A stretch of 64,000 nucleotides of DNA, from NCBI GenBank assembly GCA_904066235.2, contig CAJFCV020000001.1:14937291-15001290 (forward strand). Reading direction: 5' to 3'. Under the pieces are notes generated by a model. The model made no database searches and had not been told where the DNA came from. It was given only the letters and a program-made list of their open reading frames with translations. The translations under genes were made by a program, and so were the position numbers. Below, piece after piece: positions 8,066-21,625 of the stretch (positions are counted from its first letter, which is position 1; each line of letters begins with the position of its first letter). This DNA is from Bursaphelenchus xylophilus. Lineage: Eukaryota; Nematoda; Chromadorea; Rhabditida; Aphelenchoididae.

Positions 8066-10932
8066 AAAACCGGTGTCTAGTATAATATCAGAGTGTTTCG
8101 CCCAGTGTGGGCGTAGTTTGATTCCAAAAATGCTGAAACTTGCCATGCTAAAATCTCAGGCGATTAGCTTTCGAATAGTGTATGTCTTGTCAATTCACTC
8201 CTTCATCACTAATTCACTTTTTTTAAAACCGGTGTCTAGTATAATATCAGAGTTTTTCGCCCAGTGTCGGCGTAGTTTGATTCCAAAAAAGCTGAAACTT
8301 GCCATGCTAAAATCTCAGGCGATTAGCTTTCGAATGGTGTATGTCTTGTCAATTCACTCCTTCATCACTAATTCACTTTTTTTAAAACCGGTGTCTAGTA
8401 TAATATCAGAGTTTTTCGCCCAGTGTCGGCGTAGTTTGATTCCAAAAAAGCTGAAACTTGCCATGCTAAAATCTCAGGCGATTAGCTTTCGAATGGTGTA
8501 TGTCTTGTCAATTCACTCCTTCATCACTAATTCACTTTTTTTAAAACCGGTGTCTAGTATAATATCAGAGTGTTTCGCCCAGTGTCGGCGTAGTTTGATT
8601 CCAAAAAAGCTGAAACTTGCCATGCTAAAATCTCAGGCGATTAGCTTTCGAATGGTGTATGTCTTGTCAATTCACTCCTTCATCACTAATTCACTTTTTT
8701 TAAAACCGGTGTCTAGTATAATATCAGAGTTTTTCGCCCAGTGTCGGCGTAGTTTGATTCCAAAAAAGCTGAAACTTGCCATGCTAAAATCTCAGGCGAT
8801 TAGCTTTCGAATGGTGTATGTCTTGTCAATTCACTCCTTCATCACTAATTCACTTTTTTTAAAACCGGTGTCTAGTATAATATCAGAGTTTTTCGCCCAG
8901 TGTCGGCGTAGTTTGATTCCAAAAAAGCTGAAACTTGCCATGCTAAAATCTCAGGCGATTAGCTTTCGAATGGTGTATGTCTTGTCAATTCACTCCTTCA
9001 TCACTAATTCACTTTTTTTAAAACCGGTGTCTAGTATAATATCAGAGTTTTTCGCCCAGTGTCGGCGTAGTTTGATTCCAAAAAAGCTGAAACTTGCCAT
9101 GCTAAAATCTCAGGCGATTAGCTTTCGAATGGTGTATGTCTTGTCAATTCACTCCTTCATCACTAATTCACTTTTTTTAAAACCGGTGTCTAGTATAATA
9201 TCAGAGTTTTTCGCCCAGTGTCGGCGTAGTTTGATTCCAAAAAAGCTGAAACTTGGCATGCTAAAACCTCAGGCGATTAGCTTTCGAATGGTGTATGTCT
9301 TGTCAATTCACTCCGTCATCACTAATTCACCTTTTTTCAAAACCGGTGTCTAGTATAATATCAGAGTGTTTCGCCCAGTGTGGGCGTAGTTTGATTCCAA
9401 AAATGCTGAAACTTGCCATGCTAAAATCTCAGGCGATTAGCTTTCGAATGGTGTATGTCTTGTCAATTCACTCCTTCATCACCAATTCACCTTTTTTCAA
9501 AACCGGTGTCTAGTATAATATCAGAGTGTTTCGCCCAGTGTGGGCGTAGTTTGATTCCAAAAATGCTGAAACTTGCCATGCTAAAATCTCAGGCGATTAG
9601 CTTTCGAATAGTGTATGTCTTGTCAATTCACTCCTTCATCACTAATTCACTTTTTTTAAAACCGGTGTCTAGTATAATATCAGAGTTTTTCGCCCAGTGT
9701 CGGCGTAGTTTGATTCCAAAAAAGCTGAAACTTGCCATGCTAAAATCTCAGGCGATTAGCTTTCGAATGGTGTATGTCTTGTCAATTCACTCCTTCATCA
9801 CTAATTCACTTTTTTTAAAACCGGTGTCTAGTATAATATCAGAGTTTTTCGCCCAGTGTCGGCGTAGTTTGATTCCAAAAAAGCTGAAACTTGCCATGCT
9901 AAAATCTCAGGCGATTAGCTTTCGAATGGTGTATGTCTTGTCAATTCACTCCTTCATCACTAATTCACTTTTTTTAAAACCGGTGTCTAGTATAATATCA
10001 GAGTGTTTCGCCCAGTGTGGGCGTAGTTTGATTCCAAAAATGCTGAAACTTGCCATGCTAAAATCTCAGGCGATTAGCTTTCGAATAGTGTATGTCTTGT
10101 CAATTCACTCCTTCATCACTAATTCACTTTTTTTAAAACCGGTGTCTAGTATAATATCAGAGTTTTTCGCCCAGTGTCGGCGTAGTTTGATTCCAAAAAA
10201 GCTGAAACTTGCCATGCTAAAATCTCAGGCGATTAGCTTTCGACTAGTGTATGTCTTGTCAATTCACTCCTTCATCACCAATTCACCTTTTTTCAAAACC
10301 GGTGTCTAGTATAATATCAGAGTGTTTCGCCCAGTGTGGGCGTAGTTTGATTCCAAAAATGCTGAAACTTGCCATGCTAAAATCTCAGGCGATTAGCTTT
10401 CGAATAGTGTATGTCTTGTCAATTCACTCCTTCATCACTAATTCACTTTTTTTAAAACCGGTGTCTAGTATAATATCAGAGTTTTTCGCCCAGTGTCGGC
10501 GTAGTTTGATTCCAAAAAAGCTGAAACTTGCCATGCTAAAATCTCAGGCGATTAGCTTTCGAATAGTGTATGTCTTGGCAATTCACTCCTTCATCACTAA
10601 TTCACTTTTTTTAAAACCGGTGTCTAGTATAATATCAGAGTTTTTCGCCCAGTGTCGGCGTAGTTTGATTCCAAAAAAGCTGAAACTTGGCATGCTAAAA
10701 TCTCAGGCGATTAGCTTTCGAATAGTGTATGTCTTGTCAATTCACTCCGTCATCACTAATTCACCTTTTTTCAAAACCGGTGTCTAGTATAATATCAGAG
10801 TGTTTCGCCCAGTGTGGGCGTAGTTTGATTCCAAAAATGCTGAAACTTGCCATGCTAAAATCTCAGGCGATTAGCTTTCGAATGGTGTATGTCTTGTCGA
10901 TTCACTCCTTCATCACCAATTCACCTTTTTTC
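8066..10932 (+). repeat. Possible nine-monomer higher-order repeat (1433-1434 bp), two copies
   Basis: Units with the gaatagtg change recur at an offset of 1433 bp. The two nine-unit copies each end with the same pair: a 160-bp unit carrying ttggcatgc plus ctccgtcatc (near 9250 and 10690), followed by a g-type unit. Internal units differ between copies, so the higher-order pattern is only partly preserved. A third period after 10932 has the same length but lacks the diagnostic pair. Confidence 0.5.
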
Positions 10933-13900
10933 AAAACCGGTGTCTAGTATAATATCAGAGTGTTTCGCCCAGTGTGGGCGTAGTTTGATTCCAAAAATGC
11001 TGAAACTTGCCATGCTAAAATCTCAGGCGATTAGCTTTCGAATGGTGTATGTCTTGTCAATTCACTCCTTCATCACTAATTCACTTTTTTTAAAACCGGT
11101 GTCTAGTATAATATCAGAGTTTTTCGCCCAGTGTCGGCGTAGTTTGATTCCAAAAAAGCTGAAACTTGCCATGCTAAAATCTCAGGCGATTAGCTTTCGA
11201 ATGGTGTATGTCTTGTCAATTCACTCCTTCATCACTAATTCACTTTTTTTAAAACCGGTGTCTAGTATAATATCAGAGTTTTTCGCCCAGTGTCGGCGTA
11301 GTTTGATTCCAAAAAAGCTGAAACTTGCCATGCTAAAATCTCAGGCGATTAGCTTTCGAATGGTGTATGTCTTGTCAATTCACTCCTTCATCACTAATTC
11401 ACTTTTTTTAAAACCGGTGTCTAGTATAATATCAGAGTGTTTCGCCCAGTGTCGGCGTAGTTTGATTCCAAAAAAGCTGAAACTTGGCATGCTAAAATCT
11501 CAGGCGATTAGCTTTCGAATAGTGTATGTCTTGTCAATTCACTCCTTCATCACTAATTCACTTTTTTTAAAACCGGTGTCTAGTATAATATCAGAGTTTT
11601 TCGCCCAGTGTCGGCGTAGTTTGATTCCAAAAATGCTGAAACTTGCCATGCTAAAATCTCAGGCGATTAGCTTTCGAATGGTGTATGTCTTGTCAATTCA
11701 CTCCTTCATCACCAATTCACCTTTTTTCAAAACCGGTGTCTAGTATAATATCAGAGTGTTTCGCCCAGTGTGGGCGTAGTTTGATTCCAAAAATGCTGAA
11801 ACTTGCCATGCTAAAATCTCAGGCGATCAGCTTTCGAATAGTGTATGTCTTGTCAATTCACTCCTTCATCACTAATTCACTTTTTTTAAAACCGGTGTCT
11901 AGTATAATATCAGAGTTTTTCGCCCAGTGTCGGCGTAGTTTGATTCCAAAAAAGCTGAAACTTGCCATGCTAAAATCTCAGGCGATTAGCTTTCGAATGG
12001 TGTATGTCTTGTCAATTCACTCCTTCATCACTAATTCACTTTTTTTAAAACCGGTGTCTAGTATAATATCAGAGTTTTTCGCCCAGTGTCGGCGTAGTTT
12101 GATTCCAAAAAAGCTGAAACTTGCCATGCTAAAATCTCAGGCGATTAGCTTTCGAATGGTGTATGTCTTGTCAATTCACTCCTTCATCACTAATTCACTT
12201 TTTTTAAAACCGGTGTCTAGTATAATATCAGAGTGTTTCGCCCAGTGTGGGCGTAGTTTGATTCCAAAAATGCTGAAACTTGCCATGCTAAAATCTCAGG
12301 CGATTAGCTTTCGAATGGTGTATGTCTTGTCAATTCACTCCTTCATCACTAATTCACCTTTTTTCAAAACCGGTGTCTAGTATAATATCAGAGTGTTTCG
12401 CCCAGTGTCGGCGTAGTTTGATTCCAAAAATGCTGAAACTTGCCATGCTAAAATCTCAGGCGATTAGCTTTCGAATGGTGTATGTCTTGTCAATTCACTC
12501 CTTCATCACTAATTCACCTTTTTTCAAAACCGGTGTCTAGTATAATATCAGAGTGTTTCGCCCAGTGTGGGCGTAGTTTGATTCCAAAAATGCTGAAACT
12601 TGCCATGCTAAAATCTCAGGCGATTAGCTTTCGAATGGTGTATGTCTTGTCAATTCACTCCTTCATCACTAATTCACCTTTTTTTAAAACCGGTGTCTAG
12701 TATAATATCAGAGTTTTTCGCCCAGTGTCGGCGTAGTTTGATTCCAAAAAAGCTGAAACTTGCCATGCTAAAATCTCAGGCGATTAGCTTTCGAATAGTG
12801 TATGTCTTGTCAATTCACTCCTTCATCACTAATTCACTTTTTTTAAAACCGGTGTCTAGTATAATATCAGAGTTTTTCGCCCAGTGTCGGCGTAGTTTGA
12901 TTCCAAAAAAGCTGAAACTTGCCATGCTAAAATCTCAGGCGATTAGCTTTCGAATGGTGTATGTCTTGTCAATTCACTCCTTCATCACTAATTCACCTTT
13001 TTTCAAAACCGGTGTCTAGTATAATATCAGAGTGTTTCGCCCAGTGTGGGCGTAGTTTGATTCCAAAAATGCTGAAACTTGCCATGCTAAAATCTCAGGC
13101 GATTAGCTTTCGAATGGTGTATGTCTTGTCAATTCACTCCTTCATCACTAATTCACTTTTTTTCAAAACCGGTGTCTAGTATAATATCAGAGTGTTTCGC
13201 CCAGTGTGGGCGTAGTTTGATTCCAAAAATGCTGAAACTTGCCATGCTAAAATCTCAGGCGATTAGCTTTCGAATAGTGTATGTCTTGTCAATTCACTCC
13301 TTCATCACTAATTCACTTTTTTTAAAACCGGTGTCTAGTATAATATCAGAGTTTTTCGCCCAGTGTCGGCGTAGTTTGATTCCAAAAAAGCTGAAACTTG
13401 GCATGCTAAAATCTCAGGCGATTAGCTTTCGAATAGTGTATGTCTTGTCAATTCACTCCGTCATCACTAATTCACCTTTTTTCAAAACCGGTGTCTAGTA
13501 TAATATCAGAGTGTTTCGCCCAGTGTGGGCGTAGTTTGATTCCAAAAATGCTGAAACTTGCCATGCTAAAATCTCAGGCGATTAGCTTTCGAATGGTGTA
13601 TGTCTTGTCAATTCACTCCTTCATCACTAATTCACCTTTTTTCAAAACCGGTGTCTAGTATAATATCAGAGTGTTTCGCCCAGTGTGGGCGTAGTTTGAT
13701 TCCAAAAAAGCTGAAACTTGCCATGCTAAAATCTCAGGCGATTAGCTTTCGAATAGTGTATGTCTTGTCAATTCACTCCTTCATCACCAATTCACCTTTT
13801 TTCAAAACCGGTGTCTAGTATAATATCAGAGTTTTTCGCCCAGTGTCGGCGTAGTTTGATTCCAAAAAAGCTGAAACTTGCCATGCTAAAATCTCAGGCG

Positions 13901-16900
13901 ATTAGCTTTCGAATAGTGTATGTCTTGTCAATTCACTCCTTCATCACTAATTCACTTTTTTTCAAAACCGGTGTCTAGTATAATATCAGAGTGTTTCGCC
14001 CAGTGTGGGCGTAGTTTGATTCCAAAAAAGCTGAAACTTGCCATGCTAAAATCTCAGGCGATTAGCTTTCGAATGGTGTATGTCTTGTCAATTCACTCCT
14101 TCATCACCAATTCACCTTTTTTCAAAACCGGTGTCTAGTATAATATCAGAGTGTTTCGCCCAGTGTGGGCGTAGTATGATTCCAAAAAAGCTGAAACTTG
14201 GCATGCTAAAATCTCAGGCGATTAGCTTTCGAATCGTTTATGTCTTGTCAATTCACTCCTTCATCACTAATTCACCTTTTTTTAAAACCGGTGTCTAGTA
14301 TAATATCAGAGTGTTTCGCCCAGTGTCGGCGTAGTTTGATTCCAAAAAAGCTGAAACTTGCCATGCTAAAATCTCAGGCGATTAGCTTTCGAATGGTGTA
14401 TGTCTTGTCAATTCACTCCTTCATCACTAATTCACCTTTTTTCAAAACCGGTGTCTAGTATAATATCAGAGTGTTTCGCCCAGTGTGGGCGTAGTTTGAT
14501 TCCAAAAAAGCTGAAACTTGCCATGCTAAAATCTCAGGCGATTAGCTTTCGAATGGTGTATGTCTTGTCAATTCACTCCTTCATCACTAATTCACTTTTT
14601 TTAAAACCGGTGTCTAGTATAATATCAGAGTGTTTCGCCCAGTGTCGGCGTAGTTTGATTCCAAAAAAGCTGAAACTTGCCATGCTAAAATCTCAGGCGA
14701 TTAGCTTTCGAATGGTGTATGTCTTGTCAATTCACTCCTTCATCACTAATTCACTTTTTTTAAAACCGGTGTCTAGTATAATATCAGAGTTTTTCGCCCA
14801 GTGTCGGCGTAGTTTGATTCCAAAAAAGCTGAAACTTGGCATGCTAAAATCTCAGGCGATTAGCTTTCGAATCGTTTATGTCTTGTCAATTCACTCCGTC
14901 ATCACTAATTCACCTTTTTTCAAAACCGGTGTCTAGTATAATATCAGAGTGTTTCGCCCAGTGTGGGCGTAGTTTGATTCCAAAAATGCTGAAACTTGCC
15001 ATGCTAAAATCTCAGGCGATTAGCTTTCGAATGGTGTATGTCTTGTCAATTCACTCCTTCATCACTAATTCACCTTTTTTCAAAACCGGTGTCTAGTATA
15101 ATATCAGAGTGTTTCGCCCAGTGTGGGCGTAGTTTGATTCCAAAAAAGCTGAAACTTGCCATGCTAAAATCTCAGGCGATTAGCTTTCGAATAGTGTATG
15201 TCTTGTCAATTCACTCCTTCATCACTAATTCACCTTTTTTCAAAACCGGTGTCTAGTATAATATCAGAGTGTTTCGCCCAGTGTGGGCGTAGTTTGATTC
15301 CAAAAAAGCTGAAACTTGCCATGCTAAAATCTCAGGCGATTAGCTTTCGAATGGTGTATGTCTTGTCAATTCACTCCTTCATCACTAATTCACCTTTTTT
15401 CAAAACCGGTGTCTAGTATAATATCAGAGTGTTTCGCCCAGTGTGGGCGTAGTTTGATTCCAAAAAAGCTGAAACTTGCCATGCTAAAATCTCAGGCGAT
15501 TAGCTTTCGAATGGTGTATGTCTTGTCAATTCACTCCTTCATCACTAATTCACCTTTTTTTAAAACCGGTGTCTAGTATAATATCAGAGTGTTTCGCCCA
15601 GTGTCGGCGTAGTTTGATTCCAAAAAAGCTGAAACTTGCCATGCTAAAATCTCAGGCGATTAGCTTTCGAATGGTGTATGTCTTGTCAATTCACTCCGTC
15701 ATCACTAATTCACCTTTTTTCAAAACCGGTGTCTAGTATAATATCAGAGTGTTTCGCCCAGTGTGGGCGTAGTTTGATTCCAAAAAAGCTGAAACTTGCC
15801 ATGCTAAAATCTCAGGCGATTAGCTTTCGAATGGTGTATGTCTTGTCAATTCACTCCTTCATCACTAATTCACCTTTTTTCAAAACCGGTGTCTAGTATA
15901 ATATCAGAGTGTTTCGCCCAGTGTGGGCGTAGTTTGATTCCAAAAATGCTGAAACTTGCCATGCTAAAATCTCAGGCGATTAGCTTTCGAATGGTGTATG
16001 TCTTGTCAATTCACTCCTTCATCACTAATTCACCTTTTTTTAAAACCGGTGTCTAGTATAATATCAGAGTGTTTCGCCCAGTGTCGGCGTAGTTTGATTC
16101 CAAAAAAGCTGAAACTTGCCATGCTAAAATCTCAGGCGATTAGCTTTCGAATGGTGTATGTCTTGTCAATTCACTCCTTCATCACTAATTCACCTTTTTT
16201 CAAAACCGGTGTCTAGTATAATATCAGAGTGTTTCGCCCAGTGTGGGCGTAGTTTGATTCCAAAAAAGCTGAAACTTGCCATGCTAAAATCTCAGGCGAT
16301 TAGCTTTCGAATGGTGTATGTCTTGTCAATTCACTCCTTCATCACTAATTCACTTTTTTTAAAACCGGTGTCTAGTATAATATCAGAGTGTTTCGCCCAG
16401 TGTGGGCGTAGTTTGATTCCAAAAAAGCTGAAACTTGCCATGCTAAAATCTCAGGCGATTAGCTTTCGAATGGTGTATGTCTTGTCAATTCACTCCTTCA
16501 TCACTAATTCACCTTTTTTCAAAACCGGTGTCTAGTATAATATCAGAGTGTTTCGCCCAGTGTCGGCGTAGTTTGATTCCAAAAAAGCTGAAACTTGCCA
16601 TGCTAAAATCTCAGGCGATTAGCTTTCGAATGGTGTATGTCTTGTCAATTCACTCCGTCATCACTAATTCACCTTTTTTCAAAACCGGTGTCTAGTATAA
16701 TATCAGAGTGTTTCGCCCAGTGTGGGCGTAGTTTGATTCCAAAAAAGCTGAAACTTGCCATGCTAAAATCTCAGGCGATTAGCTTTCGAATGGTGTATGT
16801 CTTGTCAATTCACTCCTTCATCACTAATTCACCTTTTTTCAAAACCGGTGTCTAGTATAATATCAGAGTGTTTCGCCCAGTGTGGGCGTAGTTTGATTCC

Positions 16901-17319
16901 AAAAAAGCTGAAACTTGCCATGCTAAAATCTCAGGCGATTAGCTTTCGAATGGTGTATGTCTTGTCAATTCACTCCTTCATCACTAATTCACCTTTTTTC
17001 AAAACCGGTGTCTAGTATAATATCAGAGTGTTTCGCCCAGTGTCGGCGTAGTTTGATTCCAAAAATGCTGAAACTTGCCATGCTAAAATCTCAGGCGATT
17101 AGCTTTCGAATAGTGTATGTCTTGTCAATTCACTCCTTCATCACTAATTCACTTTTTTTAAAACCGGTGTCTAGTATAATATCAGAGTTTTTCGCCCAGT
17201 GTCGGCGTAGTTTGATTCCAAAAAAGCTGAAACTTGCCATGCTAAAATCTCAGGCGATTAGCTTTCGAATGGTGTATGTCTTGTCAATTCACTCCGTCAT
17301 CACTAATTCACCTTTTTTC
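8066..17319 (+). repeat. Satellite block 2: interleaved 159- and 160-bp units
   Basis: Units of the block-1 type alternate with 160-bp units ending caccttttttc. Several changes appear here for the first time, including gaatagtg, ttggcatgc and ctccgtcatc. The share of 160-bp units rises along the block, and gtcatc becomes common towards its right end. The mixture suggests a zone where an older and a newer form were shuffled by unequal exchange. Confidence 0.88.
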
Positions 17320-20300
17320 AAAACCGGTGTCTAGTATAATATCAGAGTGTTTCGCCCAGTGTGGGCGTAGTTTGATTGCAAAAAAGCTGAAACTTGCCAT
17401 GCTAAAATCTCAGGCGATTAGCTTTCGAATGGTGTATGTCTTGTCAATTCACTCCGTCATCACTAATTCACCTTTTTTCAAAACCGGTGTCTAGTATAAT
17501 ATCAGAGTGTTTCGCCCAGTGTGGGCGTAGTTTGATTGCAAAAAAGCTGAAACTTGCCATGCTAAAATCTCAGGCGATTAGCTTTCGAATGGTGTATGTC
17601 TTGTCAATTCACTCCTTCATCACTAATTCACCTTTTTTCAAAACCGGTGTCTAGTATAATATCAGAGTGTTTCGCCCAGTGTGGGCGTAGTTTGATTCCA
17701 AAAATGCTGAAACTTGCCATGCTAAAATCTCAGGCGATTAGCTTTCGAATAGTGTATGTCTTGTCAATTCACTCCTTCATCACTAATTCACTTTTTTTAA
17801 AACCGGTGTCTAGTATAATATCAGAGTTTTTCGCCCAGTGTCGGCGTAGTTTGATTCCAAAAAAGCTGAAACTTGCCATGCTAAAATCTCAGGCGAGTTA
17901 GCTTTCGAATGGTGTATGTCTTGTCAATTCACTCCGTCATCACTAATTCACCTTTTTTCAAAACCGGTGTCTAGTATAATATCAGAGTGTTTCGCCCAGT
18001 GTGGGCGTAGTTTGATTGCAAAAAAGCTGAAACTTGCCATGCTAAAATCTCAGGCGATTAGCTTTCGAATGGTGTATGTCTTGTCAATTCACTCCGTCAT
18101 CACTAATTCACCTTTTTTCAAAACCGGTGTCTAGTATAATATCAGAGTGTTTCGCCCAGTGTGGGCGTAATTTGATTCCAAAAATGCTGAAACTTGCCAT
18201 GCTAAAATCTCAGGCGATTAGCTTTCGAATGGTGTATGTCTTGTCAATTCACTCCGTCATCACTAATTCACCTTTTTTCAAAACCGGTGTCTAGTATAAT
18301 ATCAGAGTGTTTCGCCCAGTGTGGGCGTAGTTTGATTGCAAAAAAGCTGAAACTTGCCATGCTAAAATCTCAGGCGATTAGCTTTCGAATGGTGTATGTC
18401 TTGTCAATTCACTCCGTCATCACTAATTCACCTTTTTTCAAAACCGGTGTCTAGTATAATATCAGAGTGTTTCGCCCAGTGTGGGCGTAGTTTGATTCCA
18501 AAAATGCTGAAACTTGCCATGCTAAAATCTCAGGCGATTAGCTTTCGAATAGTGTATGTCTTGTCAATTCACTCCTTCATCACTAATTCACTTTTTTTAA
18601 AACCGGTGTCTAGTATAATATCAGAGTTTTTCGCCCAGTGTCGGCGTAGTTTGATTCCAAAAAAGCTGAAACTTGCCATGCTAAAATGTCAGGCGAGTTA
18701 GCTTTCGAATGGTGTATGTCTTGTCAATTCACTCCGTCATCACTAATTCACCTTTTTTCAAAACCGGTGTCTAGTATAATATCAGAGTGTTTCGCCCAGT
18801 GTGGGCGTAATTTGATTGCAAAAAAGCTGAAACTTGCCATGCTAAAATCTCAGGCGATTAGCTTTCGAATGGTGTATGTCTTGTCAATTCACTCCGTCAT
18901 CACTAATTCACCTTTTTTCAAAACCGGTGTCTAGTATAATATCAGAGTGTTTCGCCCAGTGTGGGCGTAGTTTGATTCCAAAAAATGCTGAAACTTGCCA
19001 TGCTAAAATCTCAGGCGATTAGCTTTCGAATAGTGTATGTCTTGTCAATTCACTCCTTCATCACTGATTCACTTTTTTTAAAACCGGTGTCTAGTATAAT
19101 ATCAGAGTTTTTCGCCCAGTGTCGGCGTAGTTTGATTCCAAAAAAGCTGAAACTTGCCATGCTAAAATGTCAGGCGATTAGCTTTTGAATGGTGTATGTC
19201 TTGTCAATTCACTCCGTCATCACTAATTCACCTTTTTTCAAAACCGGTGTCTAGTATAATATCAGAGTGTTTCGCCCAGTGTGGGCGTAGTTTGATTGCA
19301 AAAAAGCTGAAACTTGCCATGCTAAAATCTCAGGCGATTAGCTTTTGAATGGTGTATGTCTTGTCAATTCACTCCGTCATCACTAATTCACCTTTTTTCA
19401 AAACCGGTGTCTAGTATAATATCAGAGTGTTTCGCCCAGTGTGGGCGTAATTTGATTGCAAAAAAGCTGAAACTTGCCATGCTAAAATCTCAGGCGATTA
19501 GCTTTTGAATGGTGTATGTCTTGTCAATTCACTCCGTCATCACTAATTCACCTTTTTTCAAAACCGGTGTCTAGTATAATATCAGAGTGTTTCGCCCAGT
19601 GTGGGCGTAGTTTGATTGCAAAAAAGCTGAAACTTGCCATGCTAAAATCTCAGGCGATTAGCTTTCGAATGGTGTATGTCTTGTCAATTCACTCCGTCAT
19701 CACTAATTCACCTTTTTTCAAAACCGGTGTCTAGTATAATATCAGAGTGTTTCGCCCAGTGTGGGCGTAGTTTGATTCCAAAAATGCTGAAACTTGCCAT
19801 GATAAAATCTCAGGCGATTAGCTTTCGAATAGTGTATGTCTTGTCAATTCACTCCTTCATCACTAATTCACTTTTTTTAAAACCGGTGTCTAGTATAATA
19901 TCAGAGTTTTTCGCCCAGTGTCGGCGTAGTTTGATTCCAAAAAAGCTGAAACTTGCCATGCTAAAATGTCAGGCGAGTTAGCTTTCGAATGGTGTATGTC
20001 TTGTCAATTCACTCCGTCATCACTAATTCACCTTTTTTCAAAACCGGTGTCTAGTATAATATCAGAGTGTTTCGCCCAGTGTGGGCGTAATTTGATTGCA
20101 AAAAAGCTGAAGCTTGCCATGCTAAAATCTCAGGCGATTAGCTTTTGAATGGTGTATGTCTTGTCAATTCACTCCGTCATCACTAATCCACCTTTTTTCA
20201 AAACCGGTGTCTAGTATAATATCAGAGTGTTTCGCCCAGTGTGGGCGTAGTTTGATTGCAAAAAAGCTGAAGCTTGCCATGCTAAAATCTCAGGCGATTA

Positions 20301-21625
20301 GCTTTTGAATGGTGTATGTCTTGTCAATTCACTCCGTCATCACTAATTCACCTTTTTTCAAAACCGGTGTCTAGTATAATATCAGAGTGTTTCGCCCAGT
20401 GTGGGCGTAATTTGATTGCAAAAAAGCTGAAACTTGCCATGCTAAAATCTCAGGCGATTAGCTTTTGAATGGTGTATGTCTTGTCAATTCACTCCGTCAT
20501 CACTAATTCACCTTTTTTCAAAACCGGTGTCTAGTATAATATCAGAGTGTTTCGCCCAGTGTGGGCGTAGTTTGATTGCAAAAAAGCTGAAGCTTGCCAT
20601 GCTAAAATCTCAGGCGATTAGCTTTTGAATGGTGTATGTCTTGTCAATTCACTCCGTCATCACTAATCCACCTTTTTTCAAAACCGGTGTCTAGTATAAT
20701 ATCAGAGTGTTTCGCCCAGTGTGGGCGTAGTTTGATTGCAAAAAAGCTGAAACTTGCCATGCTAAAATCTCAGGCGATTAGCTTTTGAATGGTGTATGTC
20801 TTGTCAATTCACTCCGTCATCACTAATTCACCTTTTTTCAAAACCGGTGTCTAGTATAATATCAGAGTGTTTCGCCCAGTGTGGGCGTAGTTTGATTGCA
20901 AAAAAGCTGAAACTTGCCATGCTAAAATCTCAGGCGATTAGCTTTCGAATGGTGTATGTCTTGTCAATTCACTCCGTCATCACTAATTCACCTTTTTTCA
21001 AAACCGGTGTCTAGTATAATATCAGAGTGTTTCGCCCAGTGTGGGCGTAGTTTGATTCCAAAAATGCTGAAACTTGCCATGCTAAAATCTCAGGCGATTA
21101 GCTTTCGAATAGTGTATGTCTTGTCAATTCACTCCTTCATCACTAATTCACTTTTTTTAAAACCGGTGTCTAGTATAATATCAGAGTTTTTCGCCCAGTG
21201 TCGGCGTAGTTTGATTCCAAAAAAGCTGAAACTTGCCATGCTAAAATGTCAGGCAGTTAGCTTTCGAATGGTGTATGTCTTGTCAATTCACTCCGTCATC
21301 ACTAATTCACCTTTTTTCAAAACCGGTGTCTAGTATAATATCAGAGTTTTTCGCCCAGTGTCGGCGTAGTTTGATTCCAAAAAAGCTGAAACTTGCCATG
21401 CTAAAATGTCAGGCAGTTAGCTTTCGAATGGTGTATGTCTTGTCAATTCACTCCGTCATCACTAATTCACCTTTTTTCAAAACCGGTGTCTAGTATAATA
21501 TCAGAGTGTTTCGCCCAGTGTGGGCGTAATTTGATTGCAAAAAAGCTGAAACTTGCCATGCTAAAATCTCAGGCGATTAGCTTTCGAATGGTGTATGTCT
21601 TGTCAATTCACTCCGTCATCACTAA

